Assembly: GCA_916610825.1 (NCBI GenBank)
Contig: OU744452.1
Span: 8,402,021 to 8,466,020, forward strand
Source: Haliclystus octoradiatus
Lineage: Eukaryota > Cnidaria > Staurozoa > Stauromedusae > Haliclystidae
Direction of reading: 5' to 3'
Length of the DNA stretch: 64,000 bases
Shown one piece after another: positions 21,889 to 34,074 of the stretch. The position numbers were made by a program, and so were the translations under genes. A model generated the notes under the pieces. That model was not told the DNA's origin. It worked only from the letters and a program-made list of their open reading frames with translations, and ran no database searches. Each line of letters begins with the position of its first letter. The stretch's first letter is position 1.

Positions 21889-24293
21889 AGAGATAACAAA
21901 AAGTATTCAAAACCACCAACATTTATCTTGAGATACTATCACGTCGCAATCAATCAGTTGAAATTAATTTGAATAACTGATGGTGGAACTATATATATCT
22001 CCCCAGCCGGTGAGAATTGTCTAGTTATTTATTAGAAAACTATACAATTAAATGGACGGTATAGAAATCTATTTAAATGTACTGTATATTATTAATTATA
22101 GTAATATATATAAACCTCTATGATCTATGATAATTACTAAGTAATTCAGTTTATATTTATGGTTAATTATAGCCATAGAATTAATGATGTAAATTTATAA
22201 TTTTTTTCAAAATAATTTCCCCTTATATAAATTTTTATGTGTCTCAATGTCTACCAGAAAAAATGTCTATAAATTATAAACAACTCCCACAATTTTGTCT
22301 AAAACAATTATTTAAAAATGTTCGAAGACGTAAATATAGATTGTATTTTGAAAGAGATTTGCATAATAAGCCATTACATTATGCTATGGAAACGAAACTC
22401 TCTGCTGGTATTCTTTCAATGTTTTTAGTTGTAGAAGAAAATTGGTGGCAGTGCAGTAATTCAGTTCTATTATGAATGAGACTTCGACAGTATGCCTGCG
22501 TGCATATCAGCTTTTCTGTTAAAATGTTTAACGGTCAATACGGTCGATCAAAAGCAGGAAGTAATTTGGAAGAGACATTGTCACTACGTTGATGTAAACG
22601 TATTGCTAAAACTGACTGTGTTCGGTACCAGTTTTGTTGTAGAGTAATACCTTGATGGAATTCTCTATCAGAAAAACTTGTAACCTCAGCCAGTTTTTCT
22701 ACCTTTAAAAAGGGTCTTGATGAGACAAGACTCTCATCTTTTTGCAAGGTATTTTCGAAATTTACGGCACTTAGTAATTATAAAACAACATAATGTAAAT
22801 CGATCAATAATTTTGCATGCTTAAATTTATATCAATTTTTATTAACATCAGTTGTAACTAGGCTACATTTTAGTGAGAGATCATATTATGTGACTCTCCT
22901 TTGTTTTGCCTGTCAATTTTGACAAAATAAATGAAATGAAATGAAAACAAAATAAATGTTTGTCGAAATAATTGTTGACGTCAAACCAAGAATGTGCTTA
23001 CATAAAACCTTCAAGGCATTCCTAATATAATCCTTAGCCTACTCGAAGACTCACGGTGAAATCTTAGGCTTGGCTATCTACTGTTTCGGCAAGTTTATAA
23101 TTCCATAGTGAATCTGAGAGCAGGGTTCAGAATATAATCCTGGACTATATATATTTTATTTAAACTTAAATCACTAAACGCGAAGATCTCATATCACTGC
23201 TTTATACGAATTAATTATTTGATATAGTCGGTATTTGAAGTTTATATATATATCCTATGTAGCTTTATTCCTAAACCGTTTAGTTAGCTATAATGATATT
23301 GAACCAGGACATGTGGTAGAAGAAGTAAAGATTTTCAAAGTTTTGTTAGTGCGGAGTTTTATATGCTGCCTTGTATAATCAATGAAAATTTGTTATTTTA
23401 TTTCTTATTCTGATTGATTTAGCTGCTATTTTACCTTATCGCATTCATTTTTCTATGGACTGAGCAAACGCGACCTCATTATCCATTCTTGTAGATGTCC
23501 CTGACATTCCACACATTAAATGAGACTTTTTACAAGCAATTTTAAAATGGAGGTGAAGTTTAACAGGAATTCGTAAAACGTATTATTTACATGGCGAAAT
23601 TGGTCAAACCTCTATGATCCATTTTGTAATAATCGGATATAATAATTTCAAATATTTTCGGCACGCTTATAATATATAACAACTAACATAAGCTTATCTC
23701 ACAAATAAAAAGAACTGTAGTTTTCCGTGTCGGAAAACGTTTCCAAACCTGATCATCCGTTTAACTGTTCTGCAAACAGTTTAACATCGATTCAATTTCA
23801 AAAACATTTCATCACCTAATAAGATCAAAATCGGATTGTAGAAATCATTTCAAATCTTTTACATCTATTTTATATCCTAGCTAGTATTGACCAGATGTTC
23901 GTGTTAAAACCGTCTTATCGTGGTCATAAAGAAGTTGCGCAGATTATAGCTTACGGGGAATAAAGACCACAACGAAAGATCTAAGGGGATTCTCGAAAAA
24001 AACTTGACAAAGTAATGAAGGCACTAAATACTCAACAAGTCAAGGTAAAACATTCAAGTTTTAATTATTTATGCTTCGACCCTATTAGCCATAAAGTACT
24101 CAGCAATCAGCCATGTATTATATCATGGAAGAAAGTAGTTCATAATTTGCTAGGTAAAAATGGTTACTAAGAATATGAGTAATTGAGTATTCAGCTATTA
24201 AGATATATATATTTTACATGATATAATTTAATACTTCAAAAATTGGTATAAAAATAGATTGTATATTCAAAATATCAAAACATTGGTGCATAC
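21889..24293. other. Intergenic region with Kv fragment duplicate
   Basis: It contains the presumed 3' UTR of the Kv gene (an ATTAAA occurs near 22046) and a decayed Kv copy at about 23365-23530. No supported gene lies elsewhere in the region. The open frame at 22239-22475 has no recognisable domain and no conserved start. Confidence 0.5.
23365..23530 (+). pseudogene. Decayed partial copy of the Kv1 gene (S2-S4 region)
   Basis: From aatcaatgaaaatttgtta through ttgatttagctgctatttta to cattatccattcttg, this stretch aligns with 21235-21355 of the intact channel. It carries scattered substitutions, including an in-frame TGA right after the ATGGA that corresponds to codon Met248. A further block near 23605 (aaacctctatgatc) resembles the downstream flank of the Kv gene near 22112. 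The original duplication may therefore have included the 3' flank. Confidence 0.75.
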
Positions 24294-27054
24294 TCAAAGC
24301 AATGTACAAGCAGGCGAGTTTTTAGTTGTCGAATCTTCTGTCCAATGTTCCATAACATAATCATGAATTCTTCCATATGAATTATTACCATATCTTAATC
24401 TACACCATTCAATAATTTCACTTGCTCTTAGAGGTCCCTGTACACTGCCATCACGTCTTATATAAACAGACCCACGATCATCTTCATAAAGAATATCTGC
24501 ACTTTGAACTCTTGTAGATGTATAAATTGATAATTCAATCACTTTTAATGCTGTTAAATGACCTAAAAGCTTACCAGAGCTATCTTTAATTGTATCACAA
24601 ACATTTGGAAATTGTACATCATAACATTCTGGAAAAACAGTTGGACGGAACGATTTTATCATCTGATCAATCTTTAATCGAATCGTGTCTTCTTGTTTGC
24701 GATTACATTGAATGCCATGGACAACACAATCATCAGATACGCCAATCACAAGTTTTCCTCCTATCCAAAGAGAAATGGAGTCATGTTTATGAATAATCTA
24801 ACAATAATGTGATAACTCAATCGTAGAGTGAAACCAAACCCATGTCAAAATTTGTGAAAGTTCATTACGTTTTCATGGTATCTTCATATTTTAATATCGT
24901 GAATATGGATGTCTCCATGGGTTTTAAAATTTTTCATGGATCAAAAAATTTGTGGTTTACAACATTTTAATGGCATTTTCATGGTTTTGGTTCAACTCCT
25001 CGTCGTTGCAAAAATTTATTACTCGAAAACATTTTTACTGGGAAGCTGATACATAATAGTTACAGTTATAGTTGAATGCTGTTGATGTTTTTGCATTTAT
25101 TTGCTAATAAATCAAAGTATAAAGGGGTATAACAATTAATATACATAATACATAATAGTCATTGGTCTTTTATAGATTATATCAAGTAGTCATTATCATT
25201 ATATATTTTAGATTTGTTTGTAGATTATTATTTATGTATTATGAAGTGTCACATATTACGCTAAAGTTCTATCAAAGGTGTGACTTGAGTACTTACAAGT
25301 TGTCAGGAAAAAAGAAATTTGGGTGTTCATGAACATTTCATGATAGTTTCTAGAGTTTATGAACTGTTCATGAACTGTTCAAAAGATGTTCATGAATATT
25401 TCTTTGAAGTTCGTAAATTTCATTAACTGCTCATGGAAGTTGGTAATGGTCTTGAACTGTTTATTGAAGTTCGTAAAGTTCATGAACTGTTCATGAATTG
25501 TTTAACAGGTGTTCATGAACATTTCACGGAAGTTCGTAAAGTTCATGAACTATTATTGGAAGTTCGTAAAATTCATAAACTGTTCCACAACCGTTCAAAA
25601 GATGTTGGTGAACACTTCATGGAAGTTCGTAATGGTCTTGAACTGTTCATGAAAGTTCGTATAGTTCATGAACTGTTCTTGGAAGTTCGTAAAATTCATA
25701 AATTGTTCATGAACTGTTTAAAAGATGTTGGTGAACCCCCTTATGGAAGTTCGTAATGGTCTTGAACTGTTTATTGAAGTTCGTAAAGTTCATGAACTGT
25801 TCATGAATTGTTTAACAGGTGTTCATGAACATTCCACGGAGCTTCGTAAAGTTCATGAACTGTTCTTGGAAGTTCGTAAACTTCATAAACTGTTCACGAA
25901 CTGTATAAAAGATGTTGGTGAACACTTCATGGAAGTTCTTAATGGTCTTGAACTGTTCATGGAAGTTCTAAAGTTCATGAACTGTTCTTGGAAGTTCGTA
26001 AACTTCATAAACTGTTCATGAACTGTTTAAAAGATGTTGGTGAACACTTTATGGAAGTTCTTAATGGTCTTGAACTGTTCATGGAAGTTCTTAAAGTTTA
26101 TGAACTGTTCATGAACTGTTTAAAAGATTTTGGTGAACACTTCATGGATGGAAGTTTGTAAAGGTCATGAACTGTTTAAAAGATGTCCATGAACATTTCA
26201 AATAAGTTGGTGTTGCTTACAGATGTACTTCTAGAGAAATAGACAAAGTCCGCCGTCGTTCATTCTTACGTAAGGCCCGGATTTTTAAACGACGATCGAA
26301 TATCAAGGGAAGAAATACACTCTAAAATTGATATGTGTTTGTAGAGAGTGAAGAAGAAACATGATAATGTTTATCCGCAGTCATGAAAAGTGCGTGCCAT
26401 TCACAACAACATAATGCCGTAATGGATAGATCTACTAATTAATAAACAACTGTCAGTTAACTTACCTTTCCCGTTGAGAAATGCACACACATATTTTCTT
26501 GCATGTTGTATAAATCTTTTCTGTAAATAATTACCACCACCAATCTTATACTCCGTTATTCTATCTTCACTACGTGATAATAATGTCCCACGCCAATAAA
26601 TACGTGATCCAGAAAATGCACTTGCGGGATAACCAGTCTTCAACTGTTGTGGCATTGTACTTATAACTGGAGATGATTGACTAGCACTGATTTCAACAGC
26701 ACCAATAGGTTCATTTGTGGTCCCATTCGTGGTCCCATAATTTATAGACTGGGTTTTTCTGCTTTCACTACCTGGCATAAATCTTTTTGCTACGTGTAAA
26801 TTACGACCTTCAAGGACAAAATCTAAACCTCCAAGATTATTAAAACGTCGTCTGATGTTTTCTTGTGTTCTTTCACTCTTTGTTTCGATATAAGCGTAAC
26901 ATCTTTGACGTTTATACGTAAGCTCAATATCATCATCTTCTATTTTACATTCCTTTGCTAATAATTCTTTTAATTTTTGCTTTATTTCGTTCGTTGCGTA
27001 ATTACCGTCTAAATTACTTATAAATAATTGCGTAATTTTTCTGTTTTGTTTTGA
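24294..27054 (-). CDS. SLFNL1: Schlafen-like protein 1 homologue (RRM-like + AlbA_2), 5' end unresolved
   Basis: Two coding exons are supported: about 26466-27054 and 24294-24760. They join in phase so that CAFLNGKG runs into GKLVIGVSDD, the glycine-rich strand of the AlbA_2 (Schlafen core) fold. The upstream exon begins with an RRM-like fold (RNP2-like LFISNL and RNP1-like RCYAYIET), then a serine/threonine-rich linker, then IYWRGTLLSRSE leading into AlbA_2. The downstream exon has RLKIDQMIKSFRP and YIRRDGSVQGPLRASEI, typical of Schlafen-like 1. The protein ends CTLL, a CaaX-like tail compatible with geranylgeranylation. The biochemical role of Schlafen-like 1 is not established; AlbA_2 domains are linked to nucleic-acid binding. 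No ATG precedes the RRM in frame after the stop at about 27055-27057. An upstream exon is therefore expected (acceptor candidate CATAG at 27055). The 1.7-kb intron is largely a palindromic array. Confidence 0.8.
25320..26210. repeat. TTCATGAA palindrome-rich array (minisatellite-like) in Schlafen-like intron
   Basis: About 0.9 kb made of tandem, imperfect copies of gttcatgaactgttcatgaac and ggaagttcgtaaagttcatgaac-type units. A higher-order period of roughly 290-300 bases is visible by comparing about 25433 with 25744. Long open frames here are artefacts of the repeat. The same palindrome builds the arms of the MITE at 50200-50372. Confidence 0.85.
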
Positions 27055-27374
27055 CTATGCATCTGTTTGATGCTTTTGCCATAGCTAACTTAAAACGATA
27101 ATGGTATTCCTAGAAAATAAAAAAAAATTATACGCCTATGTATAACGGTCATTTTCAAGTATTTTCCATAGAAAGCCCCCTCGTAGGGGAGTTATTCGCC
27201 CCTATTGTCTGGGAAATTCTGGTGCTAACGCTGTAGATAAGATCTGATGCAATGATAAGTAGCTTCTTTGTGTAACATTTTGTTGCAAAAAACACAACTG
27301 AAACACTGAGTAAGTTTGAATAAATTTTATTTAATATCAACGTTTCGATGATTGCTGTGATGATGATCGGATGT

Positions 27375-27520
27375 GACGATGATGATCAGAGGGTCGTGAG
27401 TTCGATCCCCTCATTGGGCTCCAAATTTTATGAGGGTGAAATGATTAAGAGCGATAAAATAACATCCACTCTCGTAGAGATTTCAAAACGGAGTCAAATG
27501 TAATTAATAAAATAAAGGGC
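27375..27520 (+). mobile_element. SINE-like element, family 2 (tRNA-related head)
   Basis: It has a B-box-like gagttcgatcccctc followed by a body (atgagggtgaaatgattaag, aacatcca, ctcgtagagatttc, ggagtcaaatgtaattaat). The body recurs in reverse orientation at about 60890-61003. Two copies sharing a tRNA-like promoter block and a common tail support a SINE family. Confidence 0.6.
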
Positions 27521-27951
27521 AATACACAGGGGAAAGGGGAAGTCGATATTAGTCTAATTATGGTAATACGCATTAGCATAACAGTATGCTCAAAACTGAT
27601 TGTAGATCAAGTAAATAAAATCAACGAGAATATTTTAATCAAATAGGAGCTGCCTCAATCTGCTTATATACGAAAAAAAAAATCTGTCTGCACATAGACT
27701 ATAAGAATCAGTTTGTTGAATCTAGTTTATGGTACTGATAAAACCGTACTTGTTAAATCACATTACTTTATAGTTAGTATAAATAGCAAAATGTTGTGCC
27801 TCATATCAAAAATAGATTATAAAATTATTTTTTAGGTGTATTTCCTTTCTCAATTTACAATCAGATTTGTAGTTGTAATTTGTAAGTTGTGTGTAAATCA
27901 AATGTTGTACAGAAGTAAGTCTATGTTAAAAAAAACGATTTAATCTTTTAG

Positions 27952-28022
27952 AAAATGGTAACAGCGATGACCAAAAGGTTGATTCTTATGAAGACGAAAC
28001 ATTTGCATTTATTGAAATACCT
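27952..28022 (+). other. Possible isolated coding exon
   Basis: A 71-bp open stretch preceded by a good acceptor (aatcttttag) and followed by gtatgc. In the phase-1 frame it reads as an acidic peptide (GNSDDQKVDSYEDETF). No partner exon or family was recognised, so it may be chance. Confidence 0.25.
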
Positions 28023-28324
28023 GTATGCATAACATTACATAATTTCATAAAACAGCTTTATATTGTAGTAATTATAAGTTGATATCGGATAACTTAATGA
28101 AATAAGTATATATATTCAATAAAATACTGACATGTTAATAAGCTATATACATATATACATGAATAAACAATTCAATAGCGTTAAACTTAATTAAGACACC
28201 TAGATTAATTATATTAACCAAAAATCATATAAAATTTAAATGATTGTGTATGTAAAATAATATGCTAATTGCTAACAGACAGGCATACATAAACAAATAA
28301 ATATGCGATAAGTAATGATAAGTA

Positions 28325-28325
28325 C

Positions 28326-28357
<32 letters not shown>

Positions 28358-28360
28358 GCT
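28325..28360. repeat. (AT)n microsatellite
   Basis: An uninterrupted run of alternating a and t starts near 28328, within an AT-rich intergenic stretch that has no supported gene. Confidence 0.8.
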
Positions 28361-28796
28361 GATCTATAGATGATAGATATCTGTATATATTTGTTAAAAG
28401 ATATTTGGTACATTAATTATTTGCAATATGTGCTTCTAAGCTCTAAGTAAATAAGTAAATATGGATTTTGTGAAGATCAAAGCTATCATTGAGATGTATT
28501 AATTGAAAGATCATATATTATTTCAATTTAGAGAAGTATAGTGTAATGCAGTCTACCCACGCTAAATATTTATATATCATCTATAGGGCTATCTATCTCA
28601 CTGATCCCATAATTGCAAAATTACTAATTTTAATCAATTTGTTTCATATTATTTCGAAAATATCTAATTGAGTCCCATTTATCGCTTTGCTTGTATTGCA
28701 TAACACACAATTTGATTGCTGACAGCTTGAAATGTAACATTATTTACTATTTTAATCTACAGTATACTCAATAGATAGCGTTTATTTACTTTTTAC

Positions 28797-28906
28797 CTGG
28801 TTTCTTTGACTTTTGAAACAGCCGCCATTGCCGCGTTGGCAAAGTGGACCGTCATCACCATAGTAACAGTCGCAATTTATAAGTCTAGATCTCGCCCCTG
28901 ATAAAC
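28797..28906 (-). other. Possible cysteine-rich exon next to the large foldback insertion
   Basis: On the minus strand this stretch reads LINCDCYYGDDGPLCQRG followed by NGGCFKSQ and a consensus donor (CAG then GTAAAAAG) at about 28797. Five cysteines in a short span look like a secreted or EGF-like module. The Mutator-like element and its TSD end exactly where the frame would continue upstream. With the insertion removed the frame meets a stop within a few codons. No family was recognised. Confidence 0.25.
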
Positions 28907-29625
28907 GGTAAACAGAATATTCAACAGGCTGCATGGAGTCATGCGCAGTAGCATCCTGTCCCGTCTGATATTTTGGCCACATCTGAATTAAATCTGAATC
29001 TCGCACGATTGACTGTACTTCGGTTCGATTTGTATTTCAAACTCAACTTGACTTTGAGATTTCTGATGGCGGCCAGAAAAATGGCGGTCTTGTCCGAAAG
29101 TAATGAGATTAAAGTTTCAAAATAACAGCTTTTGACAATAGTCATCGTCATATAATATAATTTGTGTGGATACAAAGTTCTTATCCTGGTCATCGTAGAA
29201 TTCCAGTACAGTTGATGTAAGATTTATCAATTATTTGCACGTCTACGTTGTTACTTATCAACGAACAGTCTAACAGAGACAGAGTACACGGTGTATTTTT
29301 AAATAGCTAATATTGAATATTGGACAGGGTAAGGGAAGATATTTGAAATATTAACATGAAGTATGGTGTAATCTAACTCAGCTTTGAATAGTAAGATATG
29401 ATAATATCAATATAACATCAAAACATGAATAGATTGTACACATAGAAAAGGCTAGTCTATATTTTCTAAAGTCATTGCTCGTAGACTAGCCTACCTTCAA
29501 GTCATAGTCCATAACCTACATTAATCAGAAAAGTAAGGGAAGGAGCTCACTCAATCAAGTAAAGGCTAAGGTACTAACTGATGATAGATAGGCTTAGTGA
29601 TCCACTGTCTTTGATCTGATATAGT
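28907..29625 (+). repeat. Left terminal inverted repeat of the foldback element
   Basis: It matches the reverse complement of 34075-34790. The outer half is near-identical. The inner half has substitutions and one ~18-base indel around cgtagactagcctacct. Confidence 0.82.
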
Positions 29626-30556
29626 ATTTATTAAATTACAAAAAAGCTAACATTAATGAGCGACTATTATGGAAGAGCTTTTGGTCTCCACTACACACAA
29701 GCACACACCACAACCTTGTATACAGTATCTCAATTCAGTTGAAAACTAATAATTATTGTTTTTAAAAACAACTTATCTGAAATAGTAAACAAACTTATCT
29801 ATTTGTATTGTAGACTTTGCAACACTGAGCCAGAGTAAATGTTTGTAATATTGTTTAAATCATAGAAATGTAGGCTACTTGCAGAACAAAATCCTCTGAT
29901 AAAGTGTTCCACCGTGGATATAGCACAGCTAATAAATGGATTCTTAACCACTTGCAGAAACAGGATAATTGTGGCATTTGGGACGATTACTTTGTCATAA
30001 TCCTTTACACCTTGCCTATAATAATTATTAATTAATATGTATCAACATGTGTGTATATGCATCAATATGAGATACTTACACAACAAATAACTAATGGACA
30101 ATCTACAAGATTATAGGCTAAGCTAATTTTTGATTTATAAAGGGTAGGCCCGTAGGCTACAAAGTTGAAAGAGACGGCATTCTGAGGTGATCAGTCAAGA
30201 TAATTAAAATTTAAGCAACATCGGTAATCTTCATCAGGATGTCTCGTGATATTAAACTACCTCCTAGAAAATTATGTTAGACATACGGGAGGCTGAGAGC
30301 TCGACTGTACGCGGACATATGTTTTGTAGATTAAGCCTAGTAATCGGCAAAGAGAAATGTTAACATTTCAATAGCAAATATGCCCCTAACATGCCTTGGC
30401 AGAAATCATGAAACAATAGAGGGATGGTTTATATCCCGTGTAGGGCCTACTTCTGTGTGTGTACTCTTTTACTAAAAATATCATACATTTATGAAAATTG
30501 ATGTTCTTCAAGCAAATATCAAAATAATGAGTTGAAGTTTAGAAATAGGCTAGATA

Positions 30557-30985
30557 CAGTTGAAATCTGTGTATAGCAGCCAGCTATGAGAGATAGATAA
30601 ATTGATCAATGTAGACTGGTAGCTCAATAGTAGAGTGCATGTAGTCCCTGTGGGAGACCGGGGTTTTATTCCTCATCGCCTCACACAATGTATTTTATCT
30701 ATACGTACCAGTAACTTTCATGTAATAGAACTAATAGTAATTTCAATTAGTTGATTATAAATTTGACTACTGTTCAGACATTCATTCCCATGCAAACGAG
30801 CTTGAAGCTTATGTGGTTAAATTTAAATTGTAAACTGCGAAGTGAAACAAAAATATCCCATCACACCATTAGATGCAGGTGGCCTTTATATGCAGGGTTG
30901 ATTAGATAGAAAATACTATTTCAGGCATACCAAGAGTGACCACTGTATACGGGTGGCTGCTGTATAGAGGTGACCACTATGAATT
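30557..30985 (+). mobile_element. TA-flanked MITE split by a tRNA-like SINE, inside the foldback element
   Basis: 30557-30625 and 30866-30985 are the two halves of the family seen intact at 43206-43378. Between them is a tRNA-like segment with A-box-like tggtagctcaatagtagag and B-box-like ccggggttttattcc. The junctions carry similar short sequences (caatgtagac and cattagatgc), compatible with a decayed target duplication. Confidence 0.6.
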
Positions 30986-31494
30986 CTGGCAAAGGGGCAT
31001 GTGGCCATTGTTTTCAAATTAATTTTAATAAGACTAGGTGTTTGGCGTGGTCCTGGAATACTGTAGCAGAAAAAGCTACATGGGTGCAACCCTGGGCAGC
31101 ACAATGCTGTACCAAAACCTTTGAAGCCATTGTTACTTGAGTCTTGTAGCTAATCTGTCTCCCCTACTACCTTCTTTTAAGTCACTTCAGAATCAATCAA
31201 ATGCATTTCTAATTTTGTACCGATTTTGTTGGAAACTCTCCTTTTACACCCCCTCTGAGTTTTGAATCTCTCTCTTGTCACGTGGGTATTTTCAGTGTGC
31301 ATTGTTCAAGGTAGTCAAATTAGCCCTATTCACAAATATATTCATAAACAGGATAACAATAATTATGGAGCAATTTCTCTTTGCCTGTATTGTCGAAATT
31401 AATTGAATTCATTTAACAACTATCAATTTACCAATCATGAATTAGAAAACGTTCCTGCACAACAGTAGTAAGTTTCACTTGATGTTTACATCTA

Positions 31495-31640
31495 GAAACA
31501 AGAAAGATTTTGTTTGATGCCTTTGTTTTCCATCATTTCGAATACTGTGCTGACGTCTGGGAGAACCAACAGTATGCAAAAACACCTTGATTGCCTACAT
31601 AATCTACTGAACAAGGATACATGGCATTGGTGTCCTTTAT
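31495..31640 (+). pseudogene. Possible LINE reverse-transcriptase relic
   Basis: A short frame reads LFDAFVFHHFEYCADVWEN and resembles the post-catalytic region of non-LTR reverse transcriptases (compare RPILEYASEVW in the LINE fragment at 50.6-51.5 kb). It is surrounded by stops. Confidence 0.35.
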
Positions 31641-32759
31641 ATTATCGTTGATTAGAAATAAAGTATACGCTAAGTAAAGCTCGTGCTCAAGAATGTTTAG
31701 AGAAGGTGCCTATTTAACTTGCGCTAGTGCAAGTTTCCCCGTCTGTTTTGATCCTCTCACAAGGCCCATGGCTGCCACCTAGTCTGCTGCTCTTTGGTTA
31801 ATCTGTAAAATATACGCAAAATGCAGGCTGTGATAACAGTTCTTGAACTTTAAATGTACCAACAAATATTCATGAATTTTTCTTCTAAAATAAACTAGAA
31901 TGATCGAATGAATCCTCAAAATTTGATTGGTCGCTGAGCGTGTTTCAAATCTCTTTCGGAACTTTAAATGGACCAACAAATATTCATGAACCCCTTAATG
32001 AAAAACAGGTCATTTAACCAGCTATAGCTACGTTCAGCCCAAACTATCAAGGCTGTAAAAATTGTCAGTAAGAAGAATTGAAAGCAGCAAAAAATAAGTG
32101 TATAGTATGAAGATCAGTATGTATAGTACTGCACTTTGAAAAGTTGAAACGGCTCAACACAACAGTTATTCTAATGTTTCTTGAAAGGCCTATTCAAATC
32201 GAAAAACTACATTTAAAATAACTTCTCAGAAAAGTGACTACTGCCCAGAATTTGTAAAACAGCCTTGTATTTAAGGTTCATGAATAGTTATGGATTCAAC
32301 AATTTTTCGTAGGGGAATATGCCTACTTATTTGCGTAGCACCAACCAAAGATAAATCTATGTGAAAATCATATGATAATAGTTAATGAAATATTTTGTAA
32401 TAATAAAATGAAATAAAATTTAAAAGAAACTTTCTTAAAAGCATCAGGACCAAATTTCTGAGTAATGAAGAATCATACCCTCTGGCCTCTATAATATAAA
32501 CTTTGTAATAGAATCTACATTAATCATACTATCACAGAGTCATATCTGACAGGTATAATTTAAGTGAACAATCTTCAACCTTTTTGGCTGTGTTTAAAAT
32601 CAAACCCACAACGAAAGTAAAACTAAAGTGACAATATTGTCAATTACGAATAACAAAATATAATAATTAAAGAATTTGACCATTCCAAAAGTACATATAT
32701 ATGTTAGTTATGAATAACAAATTTAACCTCTGAAAGTTTTGAGCCTCATTTATTTTGCA

Positions 32760-33612
32760 CCTGCGTATTAAAGATGTGCGAATCCAATCAGATTGGATCG
32801 CATCCAGGTAGTGATATTTTGGGTCTTTGGATTGGGTCGAATTTGTATTTATTGATTCCAGATGATTTTGGATTTTGAAACTTGGAAGAGTATTTGTACT
32901 TTGTAGCGATTAATCAATGTGTTCTAGTTTCCTCTCAACTGACTGATTCTTGTACATATAGCGACATTCATGTTCCACTCTCTAGTATTCCACTCTCTAG
33001 TACATCAATTACACGTTTGATGTGAAATGAATTATACAATTTCTTCAAGGAAATGATCAAGATTATTGATTCATTGTACGTATTGTATTATCATTTTGAT
33101 GTGCTGTATGTGACTGTCTCATGTCAGCACCCTATATAATTCTTGTAATCTATCTATGTTGTCTATGTGTAGATTGAATAATAAATGAGATACAGTTTAG
33201 CCTTCATTGTGCTCACTATCCATTGGGTCTCGAATATCAATTAGTTGTTGTTATAGCAAAGCCAGCTATACGACATACAGTGATAGTACGTCACATTTAT
33301 TCATGCTGGTATTTATTATTGCTGTGTGGTAGTTTTGTATTTTATCACAGTAGTAGTAATTAAATGTCTAACGCAGAATATCCAGCATCAAGTTAAAAGA
33401 CATCTGATTAAAGCGCCTGAGACTGTATCAAGCAATCATCCATAAATCTATACATTGAAAACTTGGATTAGTTTACATTAATTACAAATTATTTGCTTCG
33501 AATCGGATTATATTTATAATTGGCATATTGCTTCAAATCGGATTGGAATCGGATCATTACAACATTCATACCCGTAATCAATTTTGTGTAAATTCGATCT
33601 GATGCACACTTC
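32760..33612. repeat. ATCCGATC-rich inverted-repeat element inside the foldback
   Basis: The left boundary gatgtgcgaatccaatcaga and right boundary attcgatctgatgcacactt are roughly inverted. Related permutations occur at 5555-5950 in the MADD intron. It is probably a non-autonomous DNA element; no coding is seen. Confidence 0.4.
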
Positions 33613-34074
33613 AATGCGTATGGTCTTGCTTCAAGATGGCATGAACATATATACTGGCTCTTGCTATCATTGAATTATACTACAGTTACGCCTACTTGTA
33701 GTTTTTAAAATTGAAATAAATTGATTAAAAGCCTATCGTTCATTCATGCATTTTTAAATATTTACATTGTTTTATGGAATTCAGATAATTGATATTTTCT
33801 GAATTGATTAATACTGCACACTGTTAGTTTTGAAGCTTCACTATAATTGTTTATGGTATGACGACTTTCAGCGCAATACACTGCAACTGACTTGTTTCAG
33901 TCAAAACTCTGTGGCTTGGTAGAGATTTTATCGATAAGAAGTACTATATTAACATATCATATCATAACTAACATTTTGAAATATATTGAATGTTTGAGAA
34001 TTATAAAGATTTAAAAAATCAATTTCTTATTCAATGAATTGATTAAAATTAAAGCTGATAAATACATGTATATA

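Noticed and set aside
22239-22475. 78-codon basic open frame downstream of the Kv channel
   Set aside because: It starts at GTG, has no recognisable domain and lies in the probable 3' UTR or flank of the Kv gene.
25433-26021. Two long open frames with a repeating VRKVHELF-type peptide
   Set aside because: They are created by the palindromic tandem repeat, change register with repeat unit, and lie in an intron of the Schlafen-like gene on the opposite strand.
27061-27110. ATG near 27085 as the start of the Schlafen-like protein
   Set aside because: Its frame differs from that of the RRM-like segment and hits a stop soon after; using it would need a frameshift.
28939-29193. 84-codon frame repeated at 34504-34758 as a protein-coding gene
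   Set aside because: It exists twice only because it lies in both inverted repeat arms; no domain, promoter or splice context supports a protein.
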